64,000 bases of DNA from Alkaliphilus pronyensis (GTDB lineage: Bacteria; Bacillota; Clostridia; Peptostreptococcales; Natronincolaceae), in the NCBI RefSeq assembly GCF_009017275.1, contig NZ_WBZC01000019.1, positions 43,908 to 107,907 on the forward strand, written 5' to 3'. Below the pieces are notes generated by a model. The model did not search any database and was not told where the DNA came from. It was given only the letters and a program-made list of their open reading frames with translations. The stretch's first letter is position 1. Each line of letters starts with the position of its first letter. Both the position numbers and the translations under genes were made by a program. Shown here piece by piece: positions 1 through 8,891 of this stretch.

Positions 1-7
1 TAGAGAT

Positions 8-517
8 TTGAATGATTTACAAATTAATGACGAGATTAGAGACAAAGAGATTAGAGTAATTGATAATGAAGGAGAGCAGTTAGGTATTCTTTCTGCCAAA
101 GAGGCCTTAAGCCTAGCAGCAAGTAAAAACCTAGATTTAGTCAAAATTGCTCCACAGGCAAAACCGCCTGTATGTAGAATAATGGACTATGGTAAGTATA
201 AATACGAGCTTGCCAAAAAAGAAAAGGAAGCAAAGAAGAAGCAAAAAGTAGTAACTGTAAAAGAAGTTCGTCTTAGTCCAAATATTGAATCCCATGATTT
301 AAATGTTAAAGCCAATAGAGCTTTAAAATTCCTTGAAAATGGTGATAAGGTTAAGGTTACCTTGAGGTTTCGTGGAAGAGAACTAAGTAACACCAGTATT
401 GGTGTAAAGGTTATTAAGGAATTTGCATCCTTACTCACAGAAGTAAGTACAGTAGAAAAAGAAGCAAAATTAGAAGGAAAGCAAATGATAATGATATTAG
501 CTCCGAAAAACCCATAA
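8..517 (+). CDS. infC: Translation initiation factor IF-3
   Basis: IF-3 binds the 30S subunit, keeps it apart from 50S and proofreads start-codon/initiator tRNA pairing. The protein shows the family N-terminal block QINDEIRDKEIRVID near residue 5, the KPPVCRIMDYGKYKYE block and the C-terminal domain with KVTLRFRGRE. Its 169-residue length is about full for the family. I start at TTG 8, which leaves five residues before INDEIR as in other Firmicutes, but the frame is open to the window edge and the ribosome binding site would lie outside, so a start a few codons upstream (infC often uses ATT) cannot be excluded. It leads the classic infC-rpmI-rplT operon; any L20 autoregulatory leader lies outside the window. 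Confidence 0.95.
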   Translation: MNDLQINDEIRDKEIRVIDNEGEQLGILSAKEALSLAASKNLDLVKIAPQAKPPVCRIMDYGKYKYELAKKEKEAKKKQKVVTVKEVRLSPNIESHDLNVKANRALKFLENGDKVKVTLRFRGRELSNTSIGVKVIKEFASLLTEVSTVEKEAKLEGKQMIMILAPKNP

Positions 518-537
518 TCTGAAGGGAGGAAATACTA

Positions 538-732
538 ATGGCAAATAAAATGAAAACCCATAAAGGTGCAGCAAAGAGATTAAAAAAGACTAAATCAGGT
601 AAGCTTAAAAGATTTAAGGCCTACACCAGTCACATACTAACTAAGAAGTCTGCCAAAAGAAAGAGAAAACTTCGTAAAGCAGCAATTGTTACAAAAGGAG
701 ACCAAAAAAGAATTCAGCAACTATTACCATAA
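538..732 (+). CDS. rpmI: 50S ribosomal protein L35
   Basis: L35 is a small, very basic protein of the large ribosomal subunit. The 64-residue product opens with [18 protein letters not shown], the family signature, and is rich in Lys/Arg throughout. GAAGGGAGGAA ends seven bases before the ATG. It lies 20 bp after infC and 25 bp before rplT, as in nearly all Firmicutes. Nothing unusual. Confidence 0.98.
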   Translation: MANKMKTHKGAAKRLKKTKSGKLKRFKAYTSHILTKKSAKRKRKLRKAAIVTKGDQKRIQQLLP

Positions 733-757
733 ATAATATGAAAAGGAGGTTTTTAAA

Positions 758-1117
758 ATGGCAAGAGTTAAAGGTGCTATTAATGCACGTAAAAAACATA
801 AAAAAATATTAAAGCTTGCAAAGGGCTTTAGAGGAGCAAGAAGTAAGCTTTTTAGACCAGCTAATCAATTCGTTATGAAGGCTTTAAGTCATGCATACGT
901 AGGTAGAAAGCTAAAGAAGCGTGATTTTAGAAAACTATGGATAACAAGAATAAATGCAGGTGCAAGGGCAAATGGATTATCCTATTCCAGATTTATAAAT
1001 GGTTTAAAAACCAGCGGTATTCAAATGAATAGAAAAGTTTTAGCTGATATGGCTGTTAATGATAAAGAAGGCTTTGCTCAATTAGTTGAAACCGTTAAGC
1101 AAAAATTAAATGCTTAG
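758..1117 (+). CDS. rplT: 50S ribosomal protein L20
   Basis: L20 is an early 23S rRNA-binding assembly protein and, in relatives, represses the infC-rpmI-rplT mRNA. The 119 residues are a full-length match: [18 protein letters not shown] at the start, [27 protein letters not shown] and [20 protein letters not shown] precedes the start at good spacing. It ends the operon and is followed by a factor-independent terminator at 1125-1151. Confidence 0.98.
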   Translation: MARVKGAINARKKHKKILKLAKGFRGARSKLFRPANQFVMKALSHAYVGRKLKKRDFRKLWITRINAGARANGLSYSRFINGLKTSGIQMNRKVLADMAVNDKEGFAQLVETVKQKLNA

Positions 1118-1124
1118 AATTAAG

Positions 1125-1151
1125 AGTCCCACTGATTAGGGACTTTTTTTA
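1125..1151 (+). terminator. Intrinsic terminator after rplT
   Basis: AGTCCC (1125-1130) pairs with GGGACT (1139-1144) across an 8-base loop and runs straight into seven T residues. It closes the infC-rpmI-rplT operon. Confidence 0.9.
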
Positions 1152-1243
1152 CATATATTAATAGCGTTAATTGCAAATGAAATAAAAATTAGGCTATATC
1201 ATTTATAAATATGTTAATAATTCATTATAAGGGCTTTAATAGC

Positions 1244-1272
1244 TTAACATATTTTTACTTTAATGTTATAAT
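1244..1272 (+). promoter_or_regulatory. Sigma-A type promoter of ktrB-ktrA
   Basis: TTAACA (1244-1249) and TATAAT (1267-1272) are separated by exactly 17 bp, 31 bp before the chosen start of the potassium transporter gene. The -10 hexamer is perfect. Confidence 0.75.
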
Positions 1273-1303
1273 AGGAAAAATGAAAATTGTGAGGGAGAAG
1301 GGT

Positions 1304-2647
1304 ATGAAGAACATAGAGAACATAAAGCTAGACCCTACTCAAGTCTTAGTGTTGGGATTTGCATCTGTTGTTTTAATAGGTGCAATGCTACTTAATTTGC
1401 CTATAGCCTCTGTAAATGGAAGAAGCATTGGGTTTTTAGATGCACTATTTACATCGACCTCTGCAGTTTGTGTAACAGGCTTAGTGGTTGTTGACACAGG
1501 AACCTACTGGACAGTTTTTGGTAAAACAGTAATTCTCATATTAATTCAAGTAGGCGGACTTGGATTTATGACTATGGCTACACTATTTGCTATTGTTTTA
1601 GGTAGAAAGATTTCCTTAAAGGAGCGTTTGATTATTCAGCAGGCATTAAATCAAAATGACCTTTCTGGTCTGGTTAGATTTACACAGTACATATTACTTG
1701 GAACCTTTGTTATAGAGGGAATAGGGGCAGTCCTACTATCTACTAGATTTATTCCAGAGCTAGGGTGGTCAAAGGGTATTGCCTACTCAATATTTCACTC
1801 AATTTCAGCCTTTTGTAATGCAGGGTTTGATATTATAGGGCAGGGAAGGAGCTTAATGCCCTATGTTACTGATCCAATTATTAATGTGACTATTTGGCTG
1901 TTAATTATTCTTGGAGGTATAGGCTTTTCGGTTATATCAGAATTTTTTACCTTAAGGAACTTTAAACAGTTAAGCCTTCATTCTAAATTAGTTATATTTA
2001 TCACCTGTCTTTTATTGGGCATGGGCTTTGTCTCATACCTATTACTTGAATTTAATAATCCCAATACTATTGGTGAGCTAAGCTTTGGTGGAAAGCTTAT
2101 GGCCTCAGCCTTTCAAAGCATTACCCCAAGGACAGCAGGCTTTAACACCATTGACACCAGTCAATTGACTACTGCTTCAAAAATGCTAACAATAGTATTT
2201 ATGTATATAGGTGGTTCACCAGCCTCCACTGCTGGTGGTATTAAAACAGCTACCTTAGGGGTGATTCTTTTTACAGTTATTTCTGTAATAAAAGGTAGAG
2301 AAGAAACTGAACTATTTGGTAGAAGATTATCACGGAACATAGTAAATAGATCGTTGACAATTGGAGTTATTGGTATTGGGCTAATTGTTGTAATGGCAAT
2401 GCTTTTAACAATAACAGAGGGCTTTGAGTTTATGGAAATTCTCTTTGAAACGACTTCAGCCTTAGGTACAGTTGGCTTAAGTCTAGGTATTACTTCAGAG
2501 CTAAGTCCATTAGGAAGAGTAATAATTATAATTGCCATGTTTATTGGTAGATTAGGACCTTTAACCATTGCTTTTGCACTTGCAAGACAGAGCAGAAAGT
2601 ATAAAGGGACCATTAGATATCCTGAAGAAAAAATTATGGTGGGATAG
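1304..2647 (+). CDS. ktrB: TrkH/KtrB-family potassium uptake membrane subunit
   Basis: This is the ion-conducting subunit of a Ktr-type K+(Na+) symporter of the plasma membrane, working with the adjacent RCK subunit. The product (447 aa) is highly hydrophobic and carries the four pore loops of the TrkH/KtrB superfamily: TSTSAVCVTGLVV, SISAFCNAGFD, TPRTAGFNTID and TSALGTVGLS, each with the selectivity-filter glycine. The frame is open from 1211, but the ATG at 1304 is preceded by GGGAGAAGG and starts a normal amphipathic N-terminus (MKNIENIKLDPTQVL). The longer form would also overlap the promoter. ktrA follows after 15 bp. I cannot tell KtrB from KtrD. Confidence 0.92.
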   Translation: MKNIENIKLDPTQVLVLGFASVVLIGAMLLNLPIASVNGRSIGFLDALFTSTSAVCVTGLVVVDTGTYWTVFGKTVILILIQVGGLGFMTMATLFAIVLGRKISLKERLIIQQALNQNDLSGLVRFTQYILLGTFVIEGIGAVLLSTRFIPELGWSKGIAYSIFHSISAFCNAGFDIIGQGRSLMPYVTDPIINVTIWLLIILGGIGFSVISEFFTLRNFKQLSLHSKLVIFITCLLLGMGFVSYLLLEFNNPNTIGELSFGGKLMASAFQSITPRTAGFNTIDTSQLTTASKMLTIVFMYIGGSPASTAGGIKTATLGVILFTVISVIKGREETELFGRRLSRNIVNRSLTIGVIGIGLIVVMAMLLTITEGFEFMEILFETTSALGTVGLSLGITSELSPLGRVIIIIAMFIGRLGPLTIAFALARQSRKYKGTIRYPEEKIMVG

Positions 2648-2662
2648 AAGGGGTGAAATCAT

Positions 2663-3310
2663 ATGAAGCAGTATGTAGTTATAGGCTGTGGTAGATTTGG
2701 AAGTAGTGTAGCTAAAACCCTATATAAAATGGGTAATGATGTATTGGCAATTGATGGGGATGAAGAAATAATTCAAAACATTTCTGAGGAGGTTACCCAT
2801 GCAGTACAGACCGATGCAACAGACGAGCATGCCCTTAGATCATTAGGTATTAGAAACTTTGATGTAGCAGTAATAACCATTGGCTCTAACATTCAATCTT
2901 CAATTATGACAACACTTATTGTTAAGGAGCTTGGAGTTAAATATGTTGTAGCTAAGGCTCAAAATGAATTACATGCTAAGGTTTTATACAAAATTGGTGC
3001 AGATAGGGTGGTTTTCCCAGAGCGTGATATGGGAATGAGGGTAGCCCATAATTTAATTGCCAGCAATCTTCTTGACTATATTGAATTATCACCTGAGTAT
3101 AGTATTATTGAAATAACTGCACTAGAAGAGTGGGAAGAAAAAAGTCTATTAGATTTAAATATTCGTTCCCGTTATGGAATTAATATAATGGCCATAAAGC
3201 ATGATAATAAAATAAATGTATCTCCAACAGCTACAGATATTATATATAAGGGAGATGTACTGGTGGTAATTGGACATAATGATGATCTATTAAAAATTCA
3301 AAGAGGTTAG
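2663..3310 (+). CDS. ktrA: KtrA/TrkA-type RCK regulatory subunit
   Basis: This cytosolic gating ring subunit binds nucleotide and controls the KtrB pore. The 215-residue protein has an N-terminal Rossmann RCK_N domain with the GxGxxG motif (IGCGRFGSS, residues 7-15), the acidic end of beta-2 (AIDGDEE) and a C-terminal RCK_C domain from about residue 135. Length and layout match Bacillus KtrA. It lies 15 bp downstream of ktrB, and its stop codon abuts the GTG start of the next gene, so the three genes are probably cotranscribed. Confidence 0.93.
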   Translation: MKQYVVIGCGRFGSSVAKTLYKMGNDVLAIDGDEEIIQNISEEVTHAVQTDATDEHALRSLGIRNFDVAVITIGSNIQSSIMTTLIVKELGVKYVVAKAQNELHAKVLYKIGADRVVFPERDMGMRVAHNLIASNLLDYIELSPEYSIIEITALEEWEEKSLLDLNIRSRYGINIMAIKHDNKINVSPTATDIIYKGDVLVVIGHNDDLLKIQRG

Positions 3311-4132
3311 GTGAATAAAGTGGAGTATCAAATTATTACCAGTGAGCAAAATGTTATTATTAAACATATAAAGGGCTTAAGGCTAAAAAAAAATAGGCAA
3401 AAGCATAAAAATTATATTATAGAAGGTGTAAGAGCTATTAATGAGGCTATTAAAAACAATGTAGCTTTAGAAAAAGTTATATTTTCTAAAACCCTTTACA
3501 GTGTTGAGGGGGGGAAAAGCCTACTTAAGCAGGTTGAAGAGAAGCTTTCGGCAATTGAAATAACTCCAGAGCTAATGAAAAAGCTTTCCGATACAGAAAA
3601 TCCACAGGGGATTATTGCTTTAGCTAAGATTAAAGATAACAGCTTAGCTGATATTATAATATCCCCAAAAGACCTTGTGGTAGTATTAGATAGAATTCAA
3701 GACCCAGGTAATTTAGGGACTATTATTAGAACTGCTGAAGCGGCAGGAGCAAAGGCTGTTATTCTAACAAAGGGAAGTGTTGACCCATATAATACCAAAA
3801 CCATCAGAGGAACAATGGGAGCACTTTTTCATGTACCAATCATTATCTGTAATGAAGATCAAGAGTGGCTACAATTCATAAAGGATAATAGGATTAGACT
3901 AATAGCAAGTGACGTTGAAGCACCTAAAAGCTACAATGATATTGAATATACTGGTAGAATAGCAATAATTATAGGCAACGAAGGAAATGGAATAAGAAGA
4001 GAGCTTTTAAATGAGGCTGATGAAGCCGTAAAAATACCTATCTATGGAAAGATAGAATCCTTAAATGCTTCAGTGGCAGCAGCACTACTAATATATAAGG
4101 CTATAGAAGGACGAAGGCAGGAAAATAGTTAG
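3311..4132 (+). CDS. SpoU/TrmH-family 23S rRNA 2'-O-ribose methyltransferase
   Basis: SAM-dependent 2'-O-methylation of an rRNA ribose is expected. An N-terminal RNA-binding substrate domain (to about residue 105) precedes the SPOUT knot domain. The three SpoU motifs are visible: LDRIQDPGNLGTIIRTAEA, AIIIGNEGNGIRRELL and IPIYGKIESLNASVAAALLI. The length of 273 residues is typical of YsgA/RlmB-like enzymes. The GTG start at 3311 directly follows the ktrA stop and uses AGAGG in the ktrA end. This gene sits just upstream of pheST in many Firmicutes. The exact nucleotide modified cannot be read from sequence. Confidence 0.9.
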   Translation: MNKVEYQIITSEQNVIIKHIKGLRLKKNRQKHKNYIIEGVRAINEAIKNNVALEKVIFSKTLYSVEGGKSLLKQVEEKLSAIEITPELMKKLSDTENPQGIIALAKIKDNSLADIIISPKDLVVVLDRIQDPGNLGTIIRTAEAAGAKAVILTKGSVDPYNTKTIRGTMGALFHVPIIICNEDQEWLQFIKDNRIRLIASDVEAPKSYNDIEYTGRIAIIIGNEGNGIRRELLNEADEAVKIPIYGKIESLNASVAAALLIYKAIEGRRQENS

Positions 4133-4169
4133 AAATTTCAAAAAATTATCCCGTGATTATTCACACTTC

Positions 4170-4198
4170 CTTGTTATAGGAATTATACTATGCTATAA
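4170..4198 (+). promoter_or_regulatory. Promoter before the yqzL-like gene and T-box
   Basis: TTGTTA (4170-4175) and a perfect TATAAT (4193-4198) are 17 bp apart, 37 bp before the short reading frame at 4235. I see no equally good promoter between that frame and the T-box, so this one may also drive pheST. Confidence 0.6.
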
Positions 4199-4234
4199 TA
4201 TACCTATAATGGCTATAGGGAAGGGGTGTGGTCT

Positions 4235-4321
4235 ATGAAGACCGCTGATGTATTCTGGAGGTTATTTGTGTTAACTGGTTCCGTAACAGCCTATATAATG
4301 TATAAAAAACTCATGAATTAA
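4235..4321 (+). CDS. YqzL-like micro-protein
   Basis: A 28-residue frame (MKTADVFWRLFVLTGSVTAY ... ending in KKLMN) with AAGGGG about eight bases upstream and its own promoter. The pattern W-[RK]-L-F-x-x-T-G-[SN]-x-x-x-Y-[IL]-x-Y matches the short YqzL family of Bacillus and Clostridia, whose function is unknown. It precedes the T-box leader of pheS. It could alternatively act as a leader peptide, but no run of Phe codons is present (two Phe only). Confidence 0.7.
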   Translation: MKTADVFWRLFVLTGSVTAYIMYKKLMN

Positions 4322-4344
4322 TAATGATATTAAAAACTATAGAT

Positions 4345-4584
4345 AAAAAAGCTTTGAAGGAGAAAAGTAGGCTATAAACTATTTTAAAAGAGAGAGGATA
4401 CAATTGGCTGAGAGTATCCTTATTATAAGAATAGCTGAAGTTCACTCTGGAGCTGTAGGGTTGAAATAGCAGTAGACCTTACCGGTTTAAGCCGTTACTG
4501 TTCTCAAGGTGGTGTAAAAGAATTACACTATTAGGGTGGTACCGCGGAGTAAAAACCTTCGTCCCTTTTGGGATGAAGGTTTAT
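4345..4584 (+). promoter_or_regulatory. T-box leader (tRNA-Phe sensing) of pheST
   Basis: The leader contains the 14-nt T-box AGGGTGGTACCGCG at 4533-4546, the universal element that pairs with the tRNA acceptor end. It is followed by a terminator hairpin (AACCTTCGTCCC / GGGATGAAGGTT around 4554-4581) whose 5' side competes with the antiterminator. In the Stem I specifier region the triplet TTC at 4441-4443, in the context CTGAAG-TTC-ACTC, fits a Phe codon, in agreement with the downstream genes. Uncharged tRNA-Phe should favour readthrough into pheS. Confidence 0.93.
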
Positions 4585-4631
4585 TATATGTTCTTTTTTA
4601 AAATTTAGTAATTTATTAAGAGAGGAGTAGT

Positions 4632-5654
4632 ATGATGGAAGCAAAATTAAAGAGTCTTGAGGCAAGTGCCAAATCTGAAATTGATAAGGCCATTACCTCA
4701 GATGAGCTAGAAAAGGCTAGAGTTAAGTATTTGGGCAAAAAAGGAGAGCTAACTGAGGTCTTAAGGGGAATGGGTAGCTTATCCCCAGAAGAGAGACCTA
4801 TTGTTGGAAAAGTTGCCAATGAAGTTAGAGCTTCAATAGAGGCCTCACTACAGGCTGCAAAGGAAAACATAAAGGGCAAAGAGCTTCAGCAAAAGCTAAA
4901 ATCCGAAACAATAGATGTAACAATGCCAGGCAAACAATTCAAAATAGGTAAAAAACACCCTTTAACACAGGGGATGGATGAACTAAAAGATATTTTTATA
5001 GGAATGGGTTTTAAAGTTGTTGAAGGACCAGAGGTGGATACCGTATATTATAACTTTGATGCTTTAAATTCTCCTAAAAATCATCCCTCAAGAGACATGA
5101 GTGATACCTTTTATATAACCGAGGACATTTTACTTCGTTGTCATACATCAACTGTTCAAATTAGAACAATGGAAAAGCTGAAGCCACCAATTAGAATTAT
5201 ATCTCCAGGTAGATGCTTTAGAAATGATACACCAGATGCCACACATTCCCCCATGTTCTATCAATTGGAAGGACTTGTGGTGGACAAAGGAATAACCCTA
5301 GGGGACTTAAAGGGAACCCTTGAAGTCTTTGTAAAGCATTTCTTTGGAGGACATACAAAAATAAAGTTCAGACCCCATAACTTCCCCTTTACAGAACCAA
5401 GTGCAGAGGTTGATGCCAGCTGCTTTAAGTGTTCAGGAGAAGGCTGTAGTGTATGTAAAGGCAGCGGCTGGATTGAGCTACTGGGCTGTGGGATGGTTCA
5501 TCCAAATGTACTATCAAACTGCGGTATAGACCCAGAGGTCTATAGTGGCTTTGCCTTTGGAATGGGAATAGATAGATTAATAATGAATAAGTATGAAATT
5601 GATGATATACGTCTATTGTTTGAAAATGATATTAGGTTTTTAAATCAGTTTTAA
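4632..5654 (+). CDS. pheS: Phenylalanyl-tRNA synthetase alpha subunit
   Basis: PheS carries the catalytic class II aaRS core of the alpha2-beta2 enzyme that charges tRNA-Phe. The 340 residues show an N-terminal coiled-coil arm (residues 1-85), motif 2 ([25 protein letters not shown]), the Phe-pocket [15 protein letters not shown] and motif 3 ([16 protein letters not shown]). A four-cysteine insert (CFKC ... GCSVC) before [13 protein letters not shown] looks like the metal-binding-type loop common in clostridial PheS. ATG 4632 and ATG 4635 are both possible; AGAGGAG precedes them. It is controlled by the T-box upstream and followed by pheT after 25 bp. Confidence 0.97.
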   Translation: MMEAKLKSLEASAKSEIDKAITSDELEKARVKYLGKKGELTEVLRGMGSLSPEERPIVGKVANEVRASIEASLQAAKENIKGKELQQKLKSETIDVTMPGKQFKIGKKHPLTQGMDELKDIFIGMGFKVVEGPEVDTVYYNFDALNSPKNHPSRDMSDTFYITEDILLRCHTSTVQIRTMEKLKPPIRIISPGRCFRNDTPDATHSPMFYQLEGLVVDKGITLGDLKGTLEVFVKHFFGGHTKIKFRPHNFPFTEPSAEVDASCFKCSGEGCSVCKGSGWIELLGCGMVHPNVLSNCGIDPEVYSGFAFGMGIDRLIMNKYEIDDIRLLFENDIRFLNQF

Positions 5655-5679
5655 GAAAACAATATAGGAGGGAAGCTTA

Positions 5680-8070
5680 ATGCTAGTACCAGTGAAATGG
5701 CTAAAGGAATATGTAAATATACAGCTACCTACAAAAGAGCTTGCTGATAAAATGACTATGTCAGGTTCTAAGGTAGAAACGATTGAGGCCTTCGGTGAAG
5801 GAATTGAAGGAGTAGTGATAGGAAAAATCGAAGGGATTCTACCACATCCTAATGCAGACAAACTAGTTATCTGTAAGGTGAACATAGGAGAGGAAATGCT
5901 ACAAATAGTAACAGGTGCATCTAATATTAAAGAAGGTGATTATGTTCCAGTAGCAATAGATGGTGCAAGGCTTGCAGGTAATCTTAAAATAAAAAAGGGC
6001 AAGCTTAGGGGTGAAGTATCTGAAGGTATGCTTTGCTCACAGGATGAAATGGGAATTGCTAAAGGACTTATATCAGAGGAGAATAAGGATGGAATATGGG
6101 TTTTAGAGCAAGAATACCCATTAGGTGCAGATTTTATGGAGGTGATAAACTTTAAGGATGAAGTTATAGAATTTGAGATTACCTCCAATAGACCCGACTG
6201 CTTAAGCATGGTTGGAATAGCTAGAGAAGCTGCAGCTACCTTAGGGGAAAAAATAGAATATCCACACATAAGGGTTAATGGAATAGAAGAAAAGGCATCG
6301 GATAAAGCTAAAGTTATTATTGAGGATACAGAAGGCTGTTTACGCTATGTAGCCCGCCTTATAAAAAACGTTGAAATAAAGGAATCTCCCCAGTGGATGC
6401 AGCAAAGATTAATTAAAGCAGGAGTAAGACCTATAAACAATATAGTTGATATCACTAATTACGTAATGCTTGAATATGGTCAACCTTTACATGCCTTCGA
6501 TTTAGATAAAATAAGTGGTGATACAATAATCATTAAAAAGTCAAAGGAGGGTGAGAAGTTCAAAACCTTAGATGGTGTTGAAAGAACCCTTAAAGCCACA
6601 ATGACAATGATAGCCGATAAAGATAAAAACCTTGCCATTGCTGGGGTAATGGGGGGAGAAGAATCAGAAGTAACAAAGGCAACAAAAAACATCCTATTAG
6701 AGTCGGCCTCCTTTGATAATGATAATACAAGGAATACATCAAAGCTATTGGGATTAAGAACAGAAGCCTCCACCCGTTTCAGCAAAGGAGTAGATTCAAA
6801 TTTAGCCCTTACGGCAGCCAATAGAGTGTGTCAATTGATAGAAATGCTGGAAATAGGTGAAGTGTTAAGGGATGCTATTGATGTATACCCAAATAAGAAA
6901 GAAAATAGACAATTATGTATTAGACCAAATAGAATAAATGAATTACTTGGCACTAATATTGAAGTAGGGGAAATGATTAAAATATTAGAATCCTTAGAAA
7001 TAGAAGCCAATTTAATAGAAGGCAAGCTACAGGCTACAGTACCTACCTATAGAGATGATTTACAGCTAGAGGCCGACTTTGCAGAAGAAATTGGTAGGAT
7101 ATATGGCTTTGATGTTATACCAGCTACTATGGCTAGGGGCAATATAGTTGTTGGAGGTAAAACTAATGGTGAAGCCTTTGAGGATAAAACCAAACAGCTA
7201 TTAAATGCAATGGGCTTTAATGAAGTTTTAAGCTATTCCTTCGTTAGTCCTAAGACAGTTGATAAAATTAAGGTTGACTCAAACAGCATCAAAAGAAATT
7301 TTGTCAAGCTACTAAACCCACTGGGGGATGAAACAAGTGTAATGAGAACTGGCCTACTACCTAATTTATTAGAGATAATATCGAGAAATCAAAACCGTAA
7401 CAACCATGATTTTAGAGGCTTTGAGCTGGGGAAAATATTCATTCCTAAGGGTGAAAATCAGCTTCCATTTGAGTTGCCTCAGCTGGCAATTGGTGTCTAT
7501 GGTGAAGCAGAAGATTTCTTTACACTTAAGGGAGCAGTTGAGGGCTTACTAAAGGGTAGTGGAATAGATGACTTTGAATTTGAGGCGGAAAAAAATCATC
7601 CAACATATCATCCTGGAAGGTGTGCTAACCTATTTATAGGCGGAAATGTTGCTGGTACTTTAGGGGAAATACACCCAGAGGTAATGAATAACTATAGTTT
7701 AGATAAAAAAAGCTATTGTGCTGAGTTGGATTTCAGTATCCTACTGGCCCTAGCTAGGGTAGACCGTAGCTATAAGCCATTACCTAAATATCCTGCAATC
7801 ACTAGAGATTTTGCAGTTGTTCTGAAGGAAGAAATATATGTAAAGGACATTGAAAAAATAATAAGGGATAATGGAGGAAGTATCTTAGAAAGCTTTAGAT
7901 TATTCGACATATATAGAGGTAACCAAATATCTGAAGATCATAAAAGCGTGGCATATACTTTAACCTATAGACATAGTCAGAGGACACTAACAGATGAGGA
8001 TGTAAATAAAGTACAGGATAGAATACTCAAAAAAATTGAAGATGAACTAGGAGGAAGCCTAAGAGATTAG
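5680..8070 (+). CDS. pheT: Phenylalanyl-tRNA synthetase beta subunit
   Basis: PheT supplies tRNA binding and editing for PheRS. At 796 residues it is full length. In order: N-terminal EMAP-like tRNA-binding domain (residues 40-150, GKIEGILPHPNADKLVICKV), B1 domain (SNRPDCLSMVGIARE), B3/4 editing domain (residues 205-390), B5 domain (residues 405-475), class II-like core and the C-terminal ferredoxin-fold anticodon-binding domain (residues 700-796, PKYPAITRDFAVVL). AGGAGGGAAGC precedes the ATG. It ends the T-box operon. Confidence 0.97.
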   Translation: MLVPVKWLKEYVNIQLPTKELADKMTMSGSKVETIEAFGEGIEGVVIGKIEGILPHPNADKLVICKVNIGEEMLQIVTGASNIKEGDYVPVAIDGARLAGNLKIKKGKLRGEVSEGMLCSQDEMGIAKGLISEENKDGIWVLEQEYPLGADFMEVINFKDEVIEFEITSNRPDCLSMVGIAREAAATLGEKIEYPHIRVNGIEEKASDKAKVIIEDTEGCLRYVARLIKNVEIKESPQWMQQRLIKAGVRPINNIVDITNYVMLEYGQPLHAFDLDKISGDTIIIKKSKEGEKFKTLDGVERTLKATMTMIADKDKNLAIAGVMGGEESEVTKATKNILLESASFDNDNTRNTSKLLGLRTEASTRFSKGVDSNLALTAANRVCQLIEMLEIGEVLRDAIDVYPNKKENRQLCIRPNRINELLGTNIEVGEMIKILESLEIEANLIEGKLQATVPTYRDDLQLEADFAEEIGRIYGFDVIPATMARGNIVVGGKTNGEAFEDKTKQLLNAMGFNEVLSYSFVSPKTVDKIKVDSNSIKRNFVKLLNPLGDETSVMRTGLLPNLLEIISRNQNRNNHDFRGFELGKIFIPKGENQLPFELPQLAIGVYGEAEDFFTLKGAVEGLLKGSGIDDFEFEAEKNHPTYHPGRCANLFIGGNVAGTLGEIHPEVMNNYSLDKKSYCAELDFSILLALARVDRSYKPLPKYPAITRDFAVVLKEEIYVKDIEKIIRDNGGSILESFRLFDIYRGNQISEDHKSVAYTLTYRHSQRTLTDEDVNKVQDRILKKIEDELGGSLRD

Positions 8071-8084
8071 GTAAGCCTTTAGGC

Positions 8085-8131
8085 AAAGCCCAGCCCGGTA
8101 ATCAATATAATAAATTGAAGTGCTGGGCTTT
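8085..8131 (+). terminator. Probable terminator after pheT
   Basis: AAAGCCCAGC (8085-8094) is perfectly complementary to GCTGGGCTTT (8122-8131), with a 27-base AT-rich loop. There is only a short T tail, so termination efficiency is uncertain. Confidence 0.6.
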
Positions 8132-8240
8132 ACTATGGCCAGTAAAAATTTAAGAAGTTAATATTTTTTGCAGGATATTATAATTTTATAAAGAAATTAT
8201 TTAAGTGAATAGATATATTCATTTAAAGGGGCTGGATTTA

Positions 8241-8792
8241 ATGGAAGTAAAAAACAAAGTATTAATTAAAATAAATGGACAAGAATATCCTATAGTTGGA
8301 GCAGAGCCAAAGGAATACCTTTTGAAGGTAGGTAGCTTTGTTGACGATAGAATGGAGGAAATAGCAGGGACAAATAAGAGACTAAGTACATCGATGATTG
8401 CGGTTTTAACATCTATAAATATTGCAGACCAGTATTTAAAGCAAAAAGATGAGTTAGAACACCTGCAACAGCAATATACTGTCCCCTTAAATAAGCTTGA
8501 GAAAATGAAGACAGAGCTTGAAGCAGCCGAAAAGCGTTTGAAGGAAACAGAGTATCATAATCAACAGCAGCAGCAACAGCTATTGGTGTTAAAGGAGTAT
8601 AAAGAGAAAAAGGAAAAAGAAACAGCCCTACTAAGGGATACCCTTAAGGAAAAGGAAAAAGACCTACAAAAAGCTGAAGAAATTATTAACGACCTTCAAA
8701 ACAAGCTATTTGAGAATCAATTAAAGCTGGTTGAGGCAAGAAAGCAGCTAGATGCTTATGTAGAAGGATCTGATAAAGGTCACTACAAATAG
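8241..8792 (+). CDS. zapA: Cell division protein ZapA (long coiled-coil form)
   Basis: ZapA crosslinks FtsZ protofilaments at the division ring. Residues 1-85 form the ZapA head (KVLIKINGQEYPIVG ... STSMIAVLTSINIADQYLK). The rest, to residue 183, is an almost uninterrupted Lys/Glu/Gln-rich coiled coil, longer than the roughly 85-residue Bacillus protein but common in clostridia. I choose ATG 8241 over the open frame from 8205 because AAAGGGG ends at the right distance before it and the family begins here. A hairpin terminator follows. Confidence 0.88.
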   Translation: MEVKNKVLIKINGQEYPIVGAEPKEYLLKVGSFVDDRMEEIAGTNKRLSTSMIAVLTSINIADQYLKQKDELEHLQQQYTVPLNKLEKMKTELEAAEKRLKETEYHNQQQQQQLLVLKEYKEKKEKETALLRDTLKEKEKDLQKAEEIINDLQNKLFENQLKLVEARKQLDAYVEGSDKGHYK

Positions 8793-8812
8793 TAGGTTGA
8801 CTACATTAGATG

Positions 8813-8846
8813 AAAAAGTAGTGATATAATAATATTACTACTTTTT
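8813..8846 (+). terminator. Terminator after zapA
   Basis: AAAAAGTAGT (8813-8822) pairs with ACTACTTTTT (8837-8846). A T-rich tail follows the stem. Confidence 0.65.
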
Positions 8847-8891
8847 ATTATTACATACTTTTGTATTCCATTATAAGGAAGGTTGTTTGCC

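Noticed and set aside
8797..8830. TTGACT ... TATAAT as a promoter for the U32 peptidase gene
   Set aside because: Spacing is 22 bp, too long for a sigma-A promoter, and the TATAAT lies inside the loop of the zapA terminator hairpin.
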